Below, in pieces: positions 27,905 to 37,900 of a stretch of DNA of 64,000 bases. A model generated the notes under the pieces. It ran no database searches. It was not told where the DNA came from and was given only the letters and a program-made list of their open reading frames with translations. A program made the translations under genes and the position numbers. Position 1 is the first letter of the stretch. The number at the start of each line of letters is the position of its first letter. Source of the DNA: Drosophila miranda (Eukaryota; Arthropoda; Insecta; Diptera; Drosophilidae); NCBI RefSeq assembly GCF_003369915.1, contig NC_046675.1, positions 15,066,001 to 15,130,000 of the forward strand. The letters are read 5' to 3'.

Positions 27905-27944
27905 AGAAGAGTGGAGAACGTTCGCGATGATTCTCAAACTTTCG
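27905..27944 (-). promoter_or_regulatory. Heat-shock element array of copy A
   Basis: Eight contiguous 5-bp units match or nearly match the alternating nGAAn/nTTCn pattern recognised by HSF trimers; five cores are exact, two are one base off, and one (CAC) is poor. The array lies 29-68 bases upstream of the TATA box and is base-for-base the same as in copy B. A further GAA-TTT pair lies near 28002-28011, and GAGAG runs (GAGA factor) near 28022-28039. Confidence 0.85.
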
Positions 27945-28376
27945 CAAGAGTGCGAGTGAGATAACCGTAGTGTCGAAAAAGGGGAAGGTTGTGAAAAGTG
28001 AAAAACGTTCGCTATGCTACGAGAGAGTGCGAGAGAGATAACAAGAGCATGTGTAAGGGGAAATGATGTGAACTGTAGGGTATGGAAAATTCAAGAATAA
28101 TAAAGGGGAAGCGATGCATTATCGTAGGTCAGTGCTGCCTGGCATATATTAAACAGCCGCACCAGTCTACTTTTAAAAATTAGGCTAATTTATCATCAAA
28201 ACCGTTAACCGATATTGAGCACATTTTCTGCGATTTTTTTAGATAGTTCAATATGTTAGAGTAAAAGTGAGGACAAAGGGAAACATGGCCATAAAACAAA
28301 ACGAGGGGTAACGTTGTGAGTTGCTGCGATACATAGTCAGTATGGTTACATTGAGCGACAATGTCTGAACATGTCG

Positions 28377-28640
28377 TCGGGCGCTGCGTAGCCACTGCAA
28401 AATAATTTGTTCCTTTTGGCTATAAAAATGATCCGATCTGATCCAGATTTAGCAATCTCATAGATATGTACGGTCATTCTCTATGATTGTGCGTTTTGAA
28501 TATTCTCGTACCTTCAGTATTGTGGTTGCCACAGATTTTCGCCCTTTGTGGGGGCGGAAGTGGGCGAGGCAAATATACTTGTAACAGTGACATATCACAG
28601 AAGTCCGGATATAAAATGTCGTTGCTCTAGCTCTTGTCCT
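28377..28640 (-). mobile_element. DINE-1 (SGM/ISY-type Helentron) fragment
   Basis: Read on the minus strand, this segment is collinear with the better-preserved element at 52518-52848. Shared blocks include AGCTAGAGC, TGTGATAT, AATCTGTGGCA, CATAGAGAATGACC, ATCAGATCGG, ATAGCCA and AGTGGCTACGC. It is non-autonomous and codes for nothing. The element's left part (the CCCATAAAGTATA block) is missing, and the retrotransposon sequence begins exactly there. Confidence 0.8.
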
Positions 28641-31395
28641 GGACAGGGGCGCCGAGGACGGCCATGTCCCTCGCGATAAGTGGCACCTGGTGGAGAACGA
28701 GCTCCAGGACCGGTTCCTACTGGAACTGGAGGAGAACGGCGGACCACCGCCAAAGTGTGAGGACGCAGGGTGGCATCAAGGCAAGGTGAAAGCCATCGCC
28801 TGCCAAGACGCTCGCTCTGCGGCCCTCTACATGAAGGCGGTGGCGGCCCTAAAAGAGGTCTATCCAGGGGCGAAACTGGAGGCCGTGAAGTGGGAAGATG
28901 TCCCTAGTCGCCCGAGAGCCAGAGCGTGGGTCTCGGCTAAGCCTGAGAAGATCCTCAGGTTACTGCAGGTCTGCAACCCCCACCTTCCTACAGCCGATTG
29001 GAAGGTGGCAAAGGTGGAGGATATCCAAGGGCAGAGGCGCCAGATTATCCTCGTCCTAAATGAGGAATCCATTGATCTCCTCGCAAAGTCGGACGGTGTA
29101 GTGGATTATGGCTACAAGAAGGTCACCATATCCACTTACAAGTCCGATCGCAAGGGCAGGCAAGCGGAGGTCGAGCCAGACCCTTGCTCGGCCAAGGACA
29201 TCGGCCTAATTGTGGGGTGCGATGCCAATGCACATCACTGTCAGTGGGGAAGCACTGACACAAACGAAAGGGGTGAGTACCTTTTCAGTTACTTACTGAC
29301 CACTCAGATGGTCTTATTAAACCGGGGTAGTGATCCCACCTTTATCATTAAAAACCGCAAGGAGGTCCTGGACCTCACGCTTGCCTCTCATGAGATACAG
29401 CGTAACATTGTATCCTGGAGGGTCCTGGAAGAGCACTCCTTCTCGGACCACAGGTACGTGGAAACTGTCTTCTCCTTCTCAGTACCGAAGCCAGTCCGAT
29501 TCCGGAACATCAGGCGGACAAACTGGACTCGGTACTCTGATTACCTCTGTCGTGTTCTCCCTGAGCCCCCATCTGAGGAGGATTTCTCCACGGAGGCCAC
29601 GTCTTCTTAAGATCTTTACCGACGCCTGCAATAAGGCGCTCGACAAAGCATGCCCCTCTGGCAAGAACAGAGGCCTGAAGAAACCTGAATGGTGGAATCC
29701 GAAACTGGGTGAATTCCGGAAAGCCTCCCGGAGACTCTTCAATAAAGCTAAGGCTGAAAACGTTGAGCAAAACTGGGCCGAATACAAGGCCAGTCTGTCA
29801 ACCTACAACAAAGAACTTAGAAAAGCCAAACGCGCCTCCTGGCGTAAGTTCTGCAGCGAAATCGAGAGTAACTCAGAAGCCTCACGCTTGCGCAGAGTTC
29901 TCTCGAAGACAACACCCACCCTGGGCTACTTGAAGACCACCGACCAGTCGTGGACTACGTCCAGCGAGGAGTCGCTAAATCTTCTCCTAAATACCCACTT
30001 CCCTGGCTGCGATGAAAACAGACCCAACTACCTCGCGCCTCCTTCTGTCGCCTCAAATGCCATCCTGAGACTGCTAAGCCAGGAGAACATTTCCTGGGCG
30101 ATCAGAAGCTTTAAACCCTACAAGTCCGCGGGGCCAGACGGCATTTTCCCTGCCCAACTGATTCACGCGGGACATAAAGCCATTAACTGGCTCAAAATAA
30201 TTTACGAGGGAATCTTCTCCCACGGGTGCATTCCTGACACCTGGCTTCAGACCAAAGTCGTATTCATACCCAAGGCAGGCAAGCCCTCGCACACTGCCCC
30301 AAAAGATTTCAGACCCATAAGTCTATCGTCTTTTCTTCTAAAGGCGATGGAGCGGCTCCTGGGGCTGCATCTAACGGCGTGCATTCCGTCCAGTCTGATC
30401 TCAGACTCCCAGCATGCCTATCGGAAGGGAAGATCCACCGAAACGGCCCTACACTCGATCACATCGATCATCGAAGCGTCCCTTAATTTTAAGGAGTACA
30501 CCCTAGTAGCCTTCCTCGACATAGAAGGCGCCTTTAACAACATCCTTCCGACCGCCATCACGGGCGCACTGACGGATCTGGGCGTTGACTCCAGGACGGT
30601 GAGCCTGATCGATCAGATGCTACAATGCAGGACGGTTGAGGCATCACTGGGGACGTCAACGTGTACCAGATTTGTCAGCAGAGGCACACCGCAGGGCGGA
30701 GTCCTCTCGCCCCTCCTATGGAACGTGGCAGTGAACACACTGCTGCGGGAGATAGAGGGGGGTGGCTGCCGTGTGGTGGCGTACGCGGACGATGTTGCCA
30801 TAGCATTCTCCGGAATGCTCCGGAGTGCATGACAAGTACTCTCACGAAAATGTCGAAATGGGCAGACAAATGCGGGTTAGGCGTCAACCCGTCTAAAACG
30901 GAACTGGTGCTTTTCACTAGGAAGTACAAAGTTCCGGTACTGATTCCCCCAAGACTATGTGGGGAAACGCTAGTCTTCAGCAACAACGCCAAGTATCTTG
31001 GCCTAATCCTCGATAGAAAGCTCGATTGGAAATTGAGCATAGAGGATAGAGTAAAGAAGGCCACAGTGGCCCTCTATACTTGCAGGAAAGCCATCGGACT
31101 AAAATGGGGAATGACCCCCTATATAGTTCGGTGGCTCTACACCGCTATCATACGACCAATCATGCTCTATGGAGTGGTGGTATGGTGGCCAGCCTTGGAC
31201 AGAAGGACATGCCTCAATAAACTCAGCAGAGTTCAACGCATGGCAGAGCTATGCATAACTGGCGGGCTACGCACTACTCCAGGGGAAGCCCTGGATACTG
31301 TGCTGGACCTCCTCCCTGTGGATCTCATGGGAAAGAAGGTGGCAACACTTTCCGCCCTCAGAATGAGAGAAGCCAACATATACAATATTTTATAA
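28641..31395 (+). pseudogene. Decayed, rearranged non-LTR retrotransposon (LOA/jockey-like)
   Basis: The remnant lies in the Hsp68 loop, with three coding blocks in two frames. Block 1 (28690 to about 29605) starts with an ORF1-type domain resembling DUF4780 (RAWVSAKPEKILRLL) and passes directly into the second half of an endonuclease domain (GCDANAHHCQWGS; SFSDHRYV); the first half of the endonuclease is missing, so an internal deletion fused the two ORFs. Block 2 (about 29605-30820, next frame) is reverse transcriptase with FRPISL, FLDIEGAF, GTPQGGVLSPLLWN and AYADDVAI. Block 3 (about 30825-31395, shifted again) holds the thumb region. No RNase H, poly-A tail or target-site duplication was found. 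The clade call is from motif feel only. Confidence 0.85.
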
Positions 31396-31756
31396 TAACA
31401 AATAGGTACCACCTGCTAAAAAGAGCTTATAAAAAATATTATTTAGACGTCAATAAGCTGAATGAACAATTTTAGAATATGACCAGTTCTGCACGTACAC
31501 AAATATTGGTGAAAGAATCTATAAATAAGCCAACAATTGTTAAAAATAGACTGAATTAATAGATAAGTGGCAGCGCTGACCTACGATAATGCATCGCTTC
31601 CCCTTAATTATTCTTGAATTTTCCACACCCCACAGTTCACATCATTTCCCCTTACACATTCTCTTGTTATCTCTCTCGTACTCTCTCGTAGCATAGCGAA
31701 CGTTTGTCACAACCTTCCCCTTTTTCGACACTACGGTTATCTCACTCGCACTCTCG

Positions 31757-31796
31757 CGAAAGTTTGAGAATCATCGCGAACGTTCTCCACTCTTCT
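31757..31796 (+). promoter_or_regulatory. Heat-shock element array of copy B
   Basis: Eight contiguous 5-bp units alternate between GAA-type and TTC-type cores, with the last unit 28 bases before the TATA box. A weaker GAA-TTT pair lies at 31697-31706, and GAGA/CTCT-rich sequence at 31669-31690 could bind GAGA factor, as at other fly heat-shock promoters that hold paused polymerase. Confidence 0.87.
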
Positions 31797-31824
31797 GGCA
31801 AGGGAATCTCAAACTGGCCGGGAG

Positions 31825-31832
31825 TATAAATA
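31825..31832 (+). promoter_or_regulatory. TATA box of Hsp68 copy B
   Basis: TATAAATA. The likely initiator is TCAGTTC at 31861, about 37 bases downstream, which gives a leader of about 232 bases. Confidence 0.87.
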
Positions 31833-32066
31833 GCAGTGCCGTTTGCTACCCCTGCACATTTCAGTTCAAGCAAGCCAAAACACAACAAGCAAAGCAAGCG
31901 AAAGTGACGGTTACAACCGAAAACTCTACACAACAAGTAAAAGTGAAATCAGAAATTAGATAAAAGTATTGACATACAACTAAAATTCAACAGAATAAAA
32001 ATCGCAAACAAGGGATTGCAGAAGCAGCCCGGCAACAATAAATTGTTAAAGAAATAGAGAAGAAGC

Positions 32067-32090
32067 CACACACACACACACACACACACA
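32067..32090. repeat. (CA)12 microsatellite in the copy B 5'UTR
   Basis: Twelve CA units ending four bases before the copy B start codon, equal in length to the copy A tract. Confidence 0.9.
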
Positions 32091-32094
32091 GAAA

Positions 32095-34023
32095 ATGCCA
32101 GCCATTGGCATTGACTTGGGCACCACGTACTCGTGCGTCGGTGTCTTCCAGCACGGAAAGGTGGAAATAATCGCCAACGATCAGGGCAACCGCACAACGC
32201 CCAGTTATGTGGCATTCACCGATTCGGAGCGCCTCATCGGAGACGCCGCCAAGAACCAGGTGGCGATGAATCCGAAGAACAGTGTGTTCGACGCCAAGCG
32301 CCTGATTGGGCGCAAGTTCGACGACTCGAAGATACAGGATGACATGAAGCACTGGCCCTTCAAGGTGGTCAACGACTGCGGCAAGCCAAAGATGAGTGTC
32401 GAGTTCAAGGGCGAAGTGAAGCGCTTTGCCCCGGAGGAAATCAGCTCGATGGTGCTCGTCAAGATGAAGGAGACGGCCGAGGCGTACCTGGGCACCTCAG
32501 TGCGCGACGCAGTTATCACAGTGCCAGCGTACTTTAACGACTCCCAGCGTCAGGCCACCAAAGATGCCGGAGCCATCGCCGGCCTCAACGTGTTGCGCAT
32601 CATCAACGAGCCGACGGCAGCAGCTCTGGCTTATGGCCTGGACAAGAATCTCAAGGGGGAGCGCAATGTGCTGATCTTCGATCTGGGTGGCGGCACCTTT
32701 GATGTCTCTATTCTGACCATCGACGAAGGATCGCTGTTCGAGGTGCGCGCCACTGCCGGAGACACTCACTTGGGTGGCGAGGACTTTGACAACAGACTGG
32801 TGAACCACCTGGCAGAGGAGTTCAAGCGAAAGTTCAAGAAGGACTTGCGCTCCAATCCTCGTGCCCTGCGCCGTCTCCGCACCGCAGCTGAGCGGGCCAA
32901 GCGAACGCTGTCTTCCAGCACTGAGGCAACCATCGAAGTGGATGCCCTGTTCGAGGGACACGACTTCTACACAAAGGTCAGTCGTGCCCGCTTCGAGGAG
33001 CTATGCGGAGACCTCTTCCGGAACACCCTGCAGCCCGTGGAGAAGGCCCTGAACGACGCCAAGATGGACAAGAGCAAGATTGACGACATCGTCCTGGTGG
33101 GCGGATCAACACGCATTCCCAAGGTGCAGAACCTTCTGCAGAGCTTCTTCAATGGCAAGAGCCTCAACCTGTCCATCAACCCAGACGAGGCTGTGGCCTA
33201 CGGAGCCGCCATTCAGGCTGCCATCCTGTCCGGCGACCAGAGCAGCCAGATCAAGGACGTGCTGCTCGTGGACGTGTCGCCGCTCTCCCTCGGCATCGAG
33301 ACCGCTGGCGGAGTGATGACCAAGCTGATCGAGCGCAACAGCCGCATCCCGTGCAAGCAATCACAGACCTTCACCACCTACGCAGACAACCAGCCCGCCG
33401 TAACTGTGCAGGTGTTTGAGGGCGAGCGTGCCTTGACGAAGGACAACAATGTGCTGGGAACCTTCAACCTCACGGCCATCCCTCCGGCACCCCGCGGCGT
33501 CCCCAAAATTGAGGTCACCTTCGACCTGGACGCCAACGGCATTCTCAACGTCACGGCCAAAGAAATGGGCACTGGCAATGCCAAGAACATCACCATCAAG
33601 AACGACAAGGGTCGCCTTTCGCAGGCCGACATCGATCGCATGCTCAGCGAGGCCGAGCAGTACGCCGAGGAGGACGAGAAGCACCGCCAAAGGATTGCTG
33701 CCCGCAACCAGCTGGAGAGCTACGTGTTCGGCGTGAAGGAGGCCGCCGACAATGGGGGCGACAGGATCAGCCAGTCGGACAAGAGCAGTGTGCTCGAGAA
33801 GTGCAGCGAGACGATCAAGTGGCTCGATGGCAACACAACCGCCGACAAGGAGGAGTACGAGTACAAGCTGAAGGATCTCACCCAGTTCTGCAGCCCCATC
33901 ATGACGAAGATGCATCAGCAGGGAGGTACCGGAGATGGAACGCAGGCGCCCAACTGCGGCCAGCAAGCCGGAGGCTTCGCCAACGGTGGCTACAATGGAC
34001 CCACAGTCGAGGAGGTCGACTAA
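32095..34023 (+). CDS. Hsp68: Heat-shock protein Hsp68 (Hsp70 family), copy B
   Basis: This inducible cytosolic chaperone is divergently arranged with copy A. It is intronless, 642 residues, and keeps every family-invariant residue I checked: the ATPase signatures, [10 protein letters not shown] with Asn148, and the TPR-binding end EEVD. It differs from copy A at about six coding bases: residue 80 (Ile, silent), 148, two silent changes in the last fifth, 634 and 639. Promoter order is GAGA-like repeats, an HSE pair, the HSE array and TATA, followed by an A-rich leader. The 3'UTR is unrelated to that of copy A, with AATAAA at 34114. Copy B looks ancestral in its conserved positions. The Hsp68 name rests on synteny and tail sequence; Hsp70 proper is the alternative. 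Confidence 0.93.
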   Translation: MPAIGIDLGTTYSCVGVFQHGKVEIIANDQGNRTTPSYVAFTDSERLIGDAAKNQVAMNPKNSVFDAKRLIGRKFDDSKIQDDMKHWPFKVVNDCGKPKMSVEFKGEVKRFAPEEISSMVLVKMKETAEAYLGTSVRDAVITVPAYFNDSQRQATKDAGAIAGLNVLRIINEPTAAALAYGLDKNLKGERNVLIFDLGGGTFDVSILTIDEGSLFEVRATAGDTHLGGEDFDNRLVNHLAEEFKRKFKKDLRSNPRALRRLRTAAERAKRTLSSSTEATIEVDALFEGHDFYTKVSRARFEELCGDLFRNTLQPVEKALNDAKMDKSKIDDIVLVGGSTRIPKVQNLLQSFFNGKSLNLSINPDEAVAYGAAIQAAILSGDQSSQIKDVLLVDVSPLSLGIETAGGVMTKLIERNSRIPCKQSQTFTTYADNQPAVTVQVFEGERALTKDNNVLGTFNLTAIPPAPRGVPKIEVTFDLDANGILNVTAKEMGTGNAKNITIKNDKGRLSQADIDRMLSEAEQYAEEDEKHRQRIAARNQLESYVFGVKEAADNGGDRISQSDKSSVLEKCSETIKWLDGNTTADKEEYEYKLKDLTQFCSPIMTKMHQQGGTGDGTQAPNCGQQAGGFANGGYNGPTVEEVD

Positions 34024-34113
34024 ATCTAGTCATAATCTACACATAACTCAGTATTAGTTCAATCTCAGCCAAATATTAATATAAATTATTTTAGTGTTTA
34101 GTGAATTTGGTTT

Positions 34114-34119
34114 AATAAA
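34114..34119 (+). terminator. Hsp68 copy B polyadenylation signal
   Basis: AATAAA, 91 bases after the copy B stop. Confidence 0.65.
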
Positions 34120-34171
34120 TTGTTGATTTATTCCCTATGAAAACAGAGATTTGTTGTTAATTGTTAAGAGC

Positions 34172-34395
34172 TTATTGCTGCTCATGCTTCTGCCAATCAT
34201 TGAAGGAGCCTTCGTAGATCTTCACTTTTGGGTGAAAATGATTTGAGTATGAATCGAGGGTTCTTGGTCTCCAAATTGGTTATAGAACTGAGCGGCGATT
34301 TTGATGGAGTGTTGATGATGCCGGAGATCTCTCCAGTGTCGCTAGCTTCTTTCGGTTCTGACAGAGTATTTTTTGAGGATTCTCTGCACTCTGTT
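34172..34395 (-). pseudogene. Degenerate rhodanese remnant
   Basis: Read on the minus strand, this segment preserves pieces of the rhodanese at 25067-25546 in order. ENPQKILC answers REPQKLLI, and DTGEISGIINTPS answers KTGQIPSSINIPL. After a frameshift, KIYEGSFNDWQKH then stop answers KNYEGSWTDWAKR. The stretch that should carry the active-site Cys loop is missing, and there is at least one frame change, so the copy is dead. It lies tail to tail with Hsp68 copy B at 148 bases, against 131 bases for the intact gene and copy A. This mirror layout is the best evidence for an old inverted duplication of the whole unit. Confidence 0.75.
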
Positions 34396-34932
34396 TGAAC
34401 ACGGTGTAATTTACAGTGCCGACAGTGGAGTAAAAAGCAGAGCTAATATGATTTTACCGATGTACCGTAAATATACCCTAAATTCAATTTCGACGTAAAA
34501 ATATAAATAATATTATATAATATACCGTTAATGGACTCTCTGGTTGAACGGGAACAAACGCAGCTGACATCGATGACTTCAAAATACCAATCACAAAAAT
34601 ACGCATTTGGTCGTATTCCACTACTCTAAATACCGGTATAGTATGAAAACAGTATTTTAATGGTTTGAAGACGGGCACAATTGATTCGTATACCGCAAAT
34701 TCAAAGCATGTGTTTCCCCTAATAAATAATAATGATTTATTCAAATAATTCACATATTTGCCCTTCAATCAAAGTATAGTGGAATACGACCATAACGGGC
34801 GTAGCGATATTTACCATTCACAGCGAACTATCGAACACAGTGAACTGTACTTTGCGCATCTCTAGCGAAAAAACATTAATTTCGCGCTATATTTGTTATT
34901 TTTTGTGGATTTAATATTGGCCAATTGAAAAT
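34396..34932. promoter_or_regulatory. SMC1 upstream region
   Basis: AT-rich, with no coding sequence. It contains TACCGGTATA and several TATACC-like motifs, and a 16-bp inverted repeat pair at 34608-34623 and 34777-34792. The last 100 bases, with ACTATCGAAC near 34828, are the likely SMC1 promoter. Confidence 0.5.
34608..34792. repeat. Perfect 16-bp inverted repeats flanking 153 bases
   Basis: TGGTCGTATTCCACTA at 34608-34623 returns as its exact reverse complement at 34777-34792. The interior is AT-rich and non-coding. It may be a short MITE remnant; no flanking target duplication is evident. Confidence 0.7.
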
Positions 34933-37900
34933 ATGGCCGACGAGGACGATGAGGTCACCCACAGAGTGGCAGCGCCGCCGGTGCGTAAGCCAGATGACGA
35001 GACTGCGTTTCTGGAGTCGATTGAGATGGAAAACTTCAAGTCCTACCGCGGCCACATTGTTGTGGGTCCTCTGAAGCAGTTTAACGCTGTTATTGGACCC
35101 AATGGCTCGGGCAAGTCTAACTTCATGGACGCCATCAGTTTTGTGATGGGGGAGAAGACCTCCAGCCTTCGCGTAAAGCGTCTGAACGATCTGATACACG
35201 GCTCCTCCATTGGCAAGCCAGTGGCACGAAGCTGCTACGTGACGGCAAAGTTTATATTGAACGAGGAGAAGCATATGGACTTCCAGCGCGCTGTCATCAG
35301 TGGCTCCTCCGAATACCGCATCAATGGAGAGGTACTTAAGTGAAAGAAACCCCCTCAGCATTTATCCATATGAATAATGGCTAATCTCATTGTAACTTCA
35401 GAGCGTTTCAAGTAGCACATACCTGAACAAGCTGGAAAAGATTGGGATTAATGTGAAGGCAAAGAACTTTCTGGTCTTCCAGGGAGCTGTCGAGAACATT
35501 GCCATGAAGACACCAAAAGAGCGCACAGCATTGTTTGAGGAGATCAGTGGGTAAGTTACCGTCCTTTCAGGTATCTCTTATTCCGTAACTGTTGTTGTTT
35601 CTTTCGGTAGTTCCGGCCTGCTGAAGGATGACTACAATCGCTTGAAGCAGGAAATGATAGTGGCCGAGGAGGAGACTCAGTTTACCTACCAAAAGAAGAA
35701 GGGCATAGCAGCCGAGCGTAAAGAGGCAAAACACGAGAAAATGGAAGCCGAGCGCTATACACGTCTGCAGAATGAATATGTACGCATCCAAAGAGCCTCA
35801 AACTTCTTGTCTGACATGAATATTGTATCTTTCAGAACGACAAACAAGTGGAGTATCAACTGTTTCGTCTGTTCCACGTGGAGAAGGATATCCAAAAGTA
35901 TATAGCCGACATGGAGGTGAAGCAACTAGAAGTTAAGGCCGTCGAGCAGCGCAAGGAAGCCGCCGACGAAGTGCTGCGCGAGAGGAAGAAAGACGCTGGA
36001 AAAATTACACGCGATTTGGCGAAAATAGATCAAGAGATTCGCGAATTCGAAACTCAAATGAACAAACGACGACCGCTGTACATCAAGGCCAAGGAGAAGG
36101 TCTCCCATTGTAAGAAGAAACTGATTTCGTTGCAAAAGACCCTGGAGACGGCTCGCGAGGCGGACAACGCCCACCAGCAGGACATCCGAAAGCTGGAGAA
36201 GCAATTGGCCGATATCGAAGAGTTGAAAAAGCGCTTTGAGGGCGAGATCGAGAACGAGTCGCAGCGCCGCGGCAAGAGTGTGAACATGGAGGAGGGTCTC
36301 GTGCAGGAGTACGACCGGCTGAAGCAGGAGGCCGAGGCCACAGCCACACAGTATCGCTCAGAGTTGGATTCGGTGAATCGTGAGCAGAAATCCGAGCAGG
36401 ACACACTTGACGGCGAAACGAACCGCAGAGCCTCCGTCGAGGAGTCCTTCAAGAAACTGACATTACAGCGCGAAGAGGCAGTCAAGCGACGAGACAAGCT
36501 AATGGATCACATCAAATCCTCGCAGGCAGCTCTCGAAGAACAGAATCGCATCAAGGACGAACTGCGCCGCGATGTGGGCAGCTCTAAGGAGAAGATTGCC
36601 GAAAAGCAACGTGAGCTGGAGAATGTGCGTGAACAATTGGGCGACGCGAAGGGCGACAAGCACGAGGATGCGCGGCGCAAGAAGAAACAAGAGGTCGTGG
36701 AGCTCTTTAAGAAGCAGGTGCCGGGGGTCTATGATCGCATGATCAACATGTGTCAGCCCACCCACAAACGCTACAACGTGGCCGTCACCAAAGTTCTGGG
36801 CAAGTTCATGGAAGCCATCATTGTGGACTCAGAGAAGACAGCGCGCCATTGCATTCAGGTTTGCATTCATTGGAACCCCCTCCTATGGAAATCTATTTAT
36901 TCACAGCCTTTTCCTTTGCAGATATTGAAAGAACAAATGCTGGAGGTGGAGACCTTTCTGCCGCTTGATTACCTACAAGTGAAGCCCCTGAAAGAGCGCC
37001 TGCGCAATATCAGCGAGCCGCGCAACGTGCGACTGGTTTTCGATGTGCTAAAGTTCGAGCCTCAGGAGATCGAACGCGCCGTGCTGTTTGCCACCGGCAA
37101 TGCTTTGGTGTGTGAGACGCCCGAGGATGCCATGAAGGTGGCCTACGAGATCGATCGATCGCGCTTCGATGCCCTCGCCTTGGACGGAACATTCTATCAA
37201 AAGTCTGGCCTCATCTCCGGAGGCAGCCACGATCTGGCGCGCAAGGCAAAGCGTTGGGATGAGAAGCACATGGCACAGCTTAAGATGCAAAAAGAGCGAC
37301 TCAACGAGGAGCTCAAGGAGCTGGTGAAGAAGTCACGCAAACAGAGCGAGCTGGCGACGGTGGAGTCGCAGATCAAGGGCCTGGAAAACCGCCTCAAGTA
37401 TAGTATGGTCGACTTGGAGTCATCCAAGAAATCAATTGGTCAATACGACAATCAACTGGCCCAAGTGCAAAGCCAACTGGATGATTTTGGTGTAAGTTGA
37501 TGCGCCCCACTTGTCCTCTGGGTTTGAACTGCTTTGCATTATAGTGTCCGTTTCTTTTGTAGCCAAAAATCAGTGAAATCGAGCGACGTATGCAGAATCG
37601 CGAGGAGCACATCCAGGAGATCAAGGAGAACATGAACAATGTGGAGGATAAAGTATTTACCGCCTTCTGCCGCCGCTTGGGTGTGAAGAATATTCGCCAG
37701 TACGAGGAGCGCGAGCTGGTCATGCAGCAGGAAAGGGCACGGAAACGAGCCGAATTTGAGCAGCAGGTCGATGCGATTAACTCTCAGCTGGACTTTGAGA
37801 AGCAAAAGGACACTCGAAGCATGTATTTCAGACTTAAAATCATGTACTCCATCTAATGTTTTGGTCCACAGAGAACGTTGAGCGTTGGGAGAGAAGCGTT

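Larger units (their letters stand above)
25678..28139 (-). repeat. Left arm of the Hsp68 inverted repeat
   Basis: This 2462-base arm runs from the copy A stop codon to about 530 bases upstream of its ATG. It matches 31569-34023 in inverted orientation. The middle of the arm is almost perfectly identical. Mismatches concentrate in the last 250 bases of coding sequence and in the distal promoter, where there is also a 7-base length difference. Beyond each end the similarity vanishes at once. The loop between the arms is 3429 bases. Confidence 0.95.
31569..34023 (+). repeat. Right arm of the Hsp68 inverted repeat
   Basis: Inverted partner of 25678-28139. It starts at GGCAGCGCTGACC, 526 bases upstream of the ATG, and ends at the stop codon of copy B. 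The 173 bases between the end of the retroelement and this arm (31396-31568) are AT-rich with nothing recognisable. Confidence 0.95.

Noticed and set aside
28140-31568. Idea that the loop encodes a working gene between the Hsp68 copies
   Set aside because: The reverse transcriptase blocks are in shifted frames, the endonuclease is half deleted and the 3' end is missing; this is a dead element.
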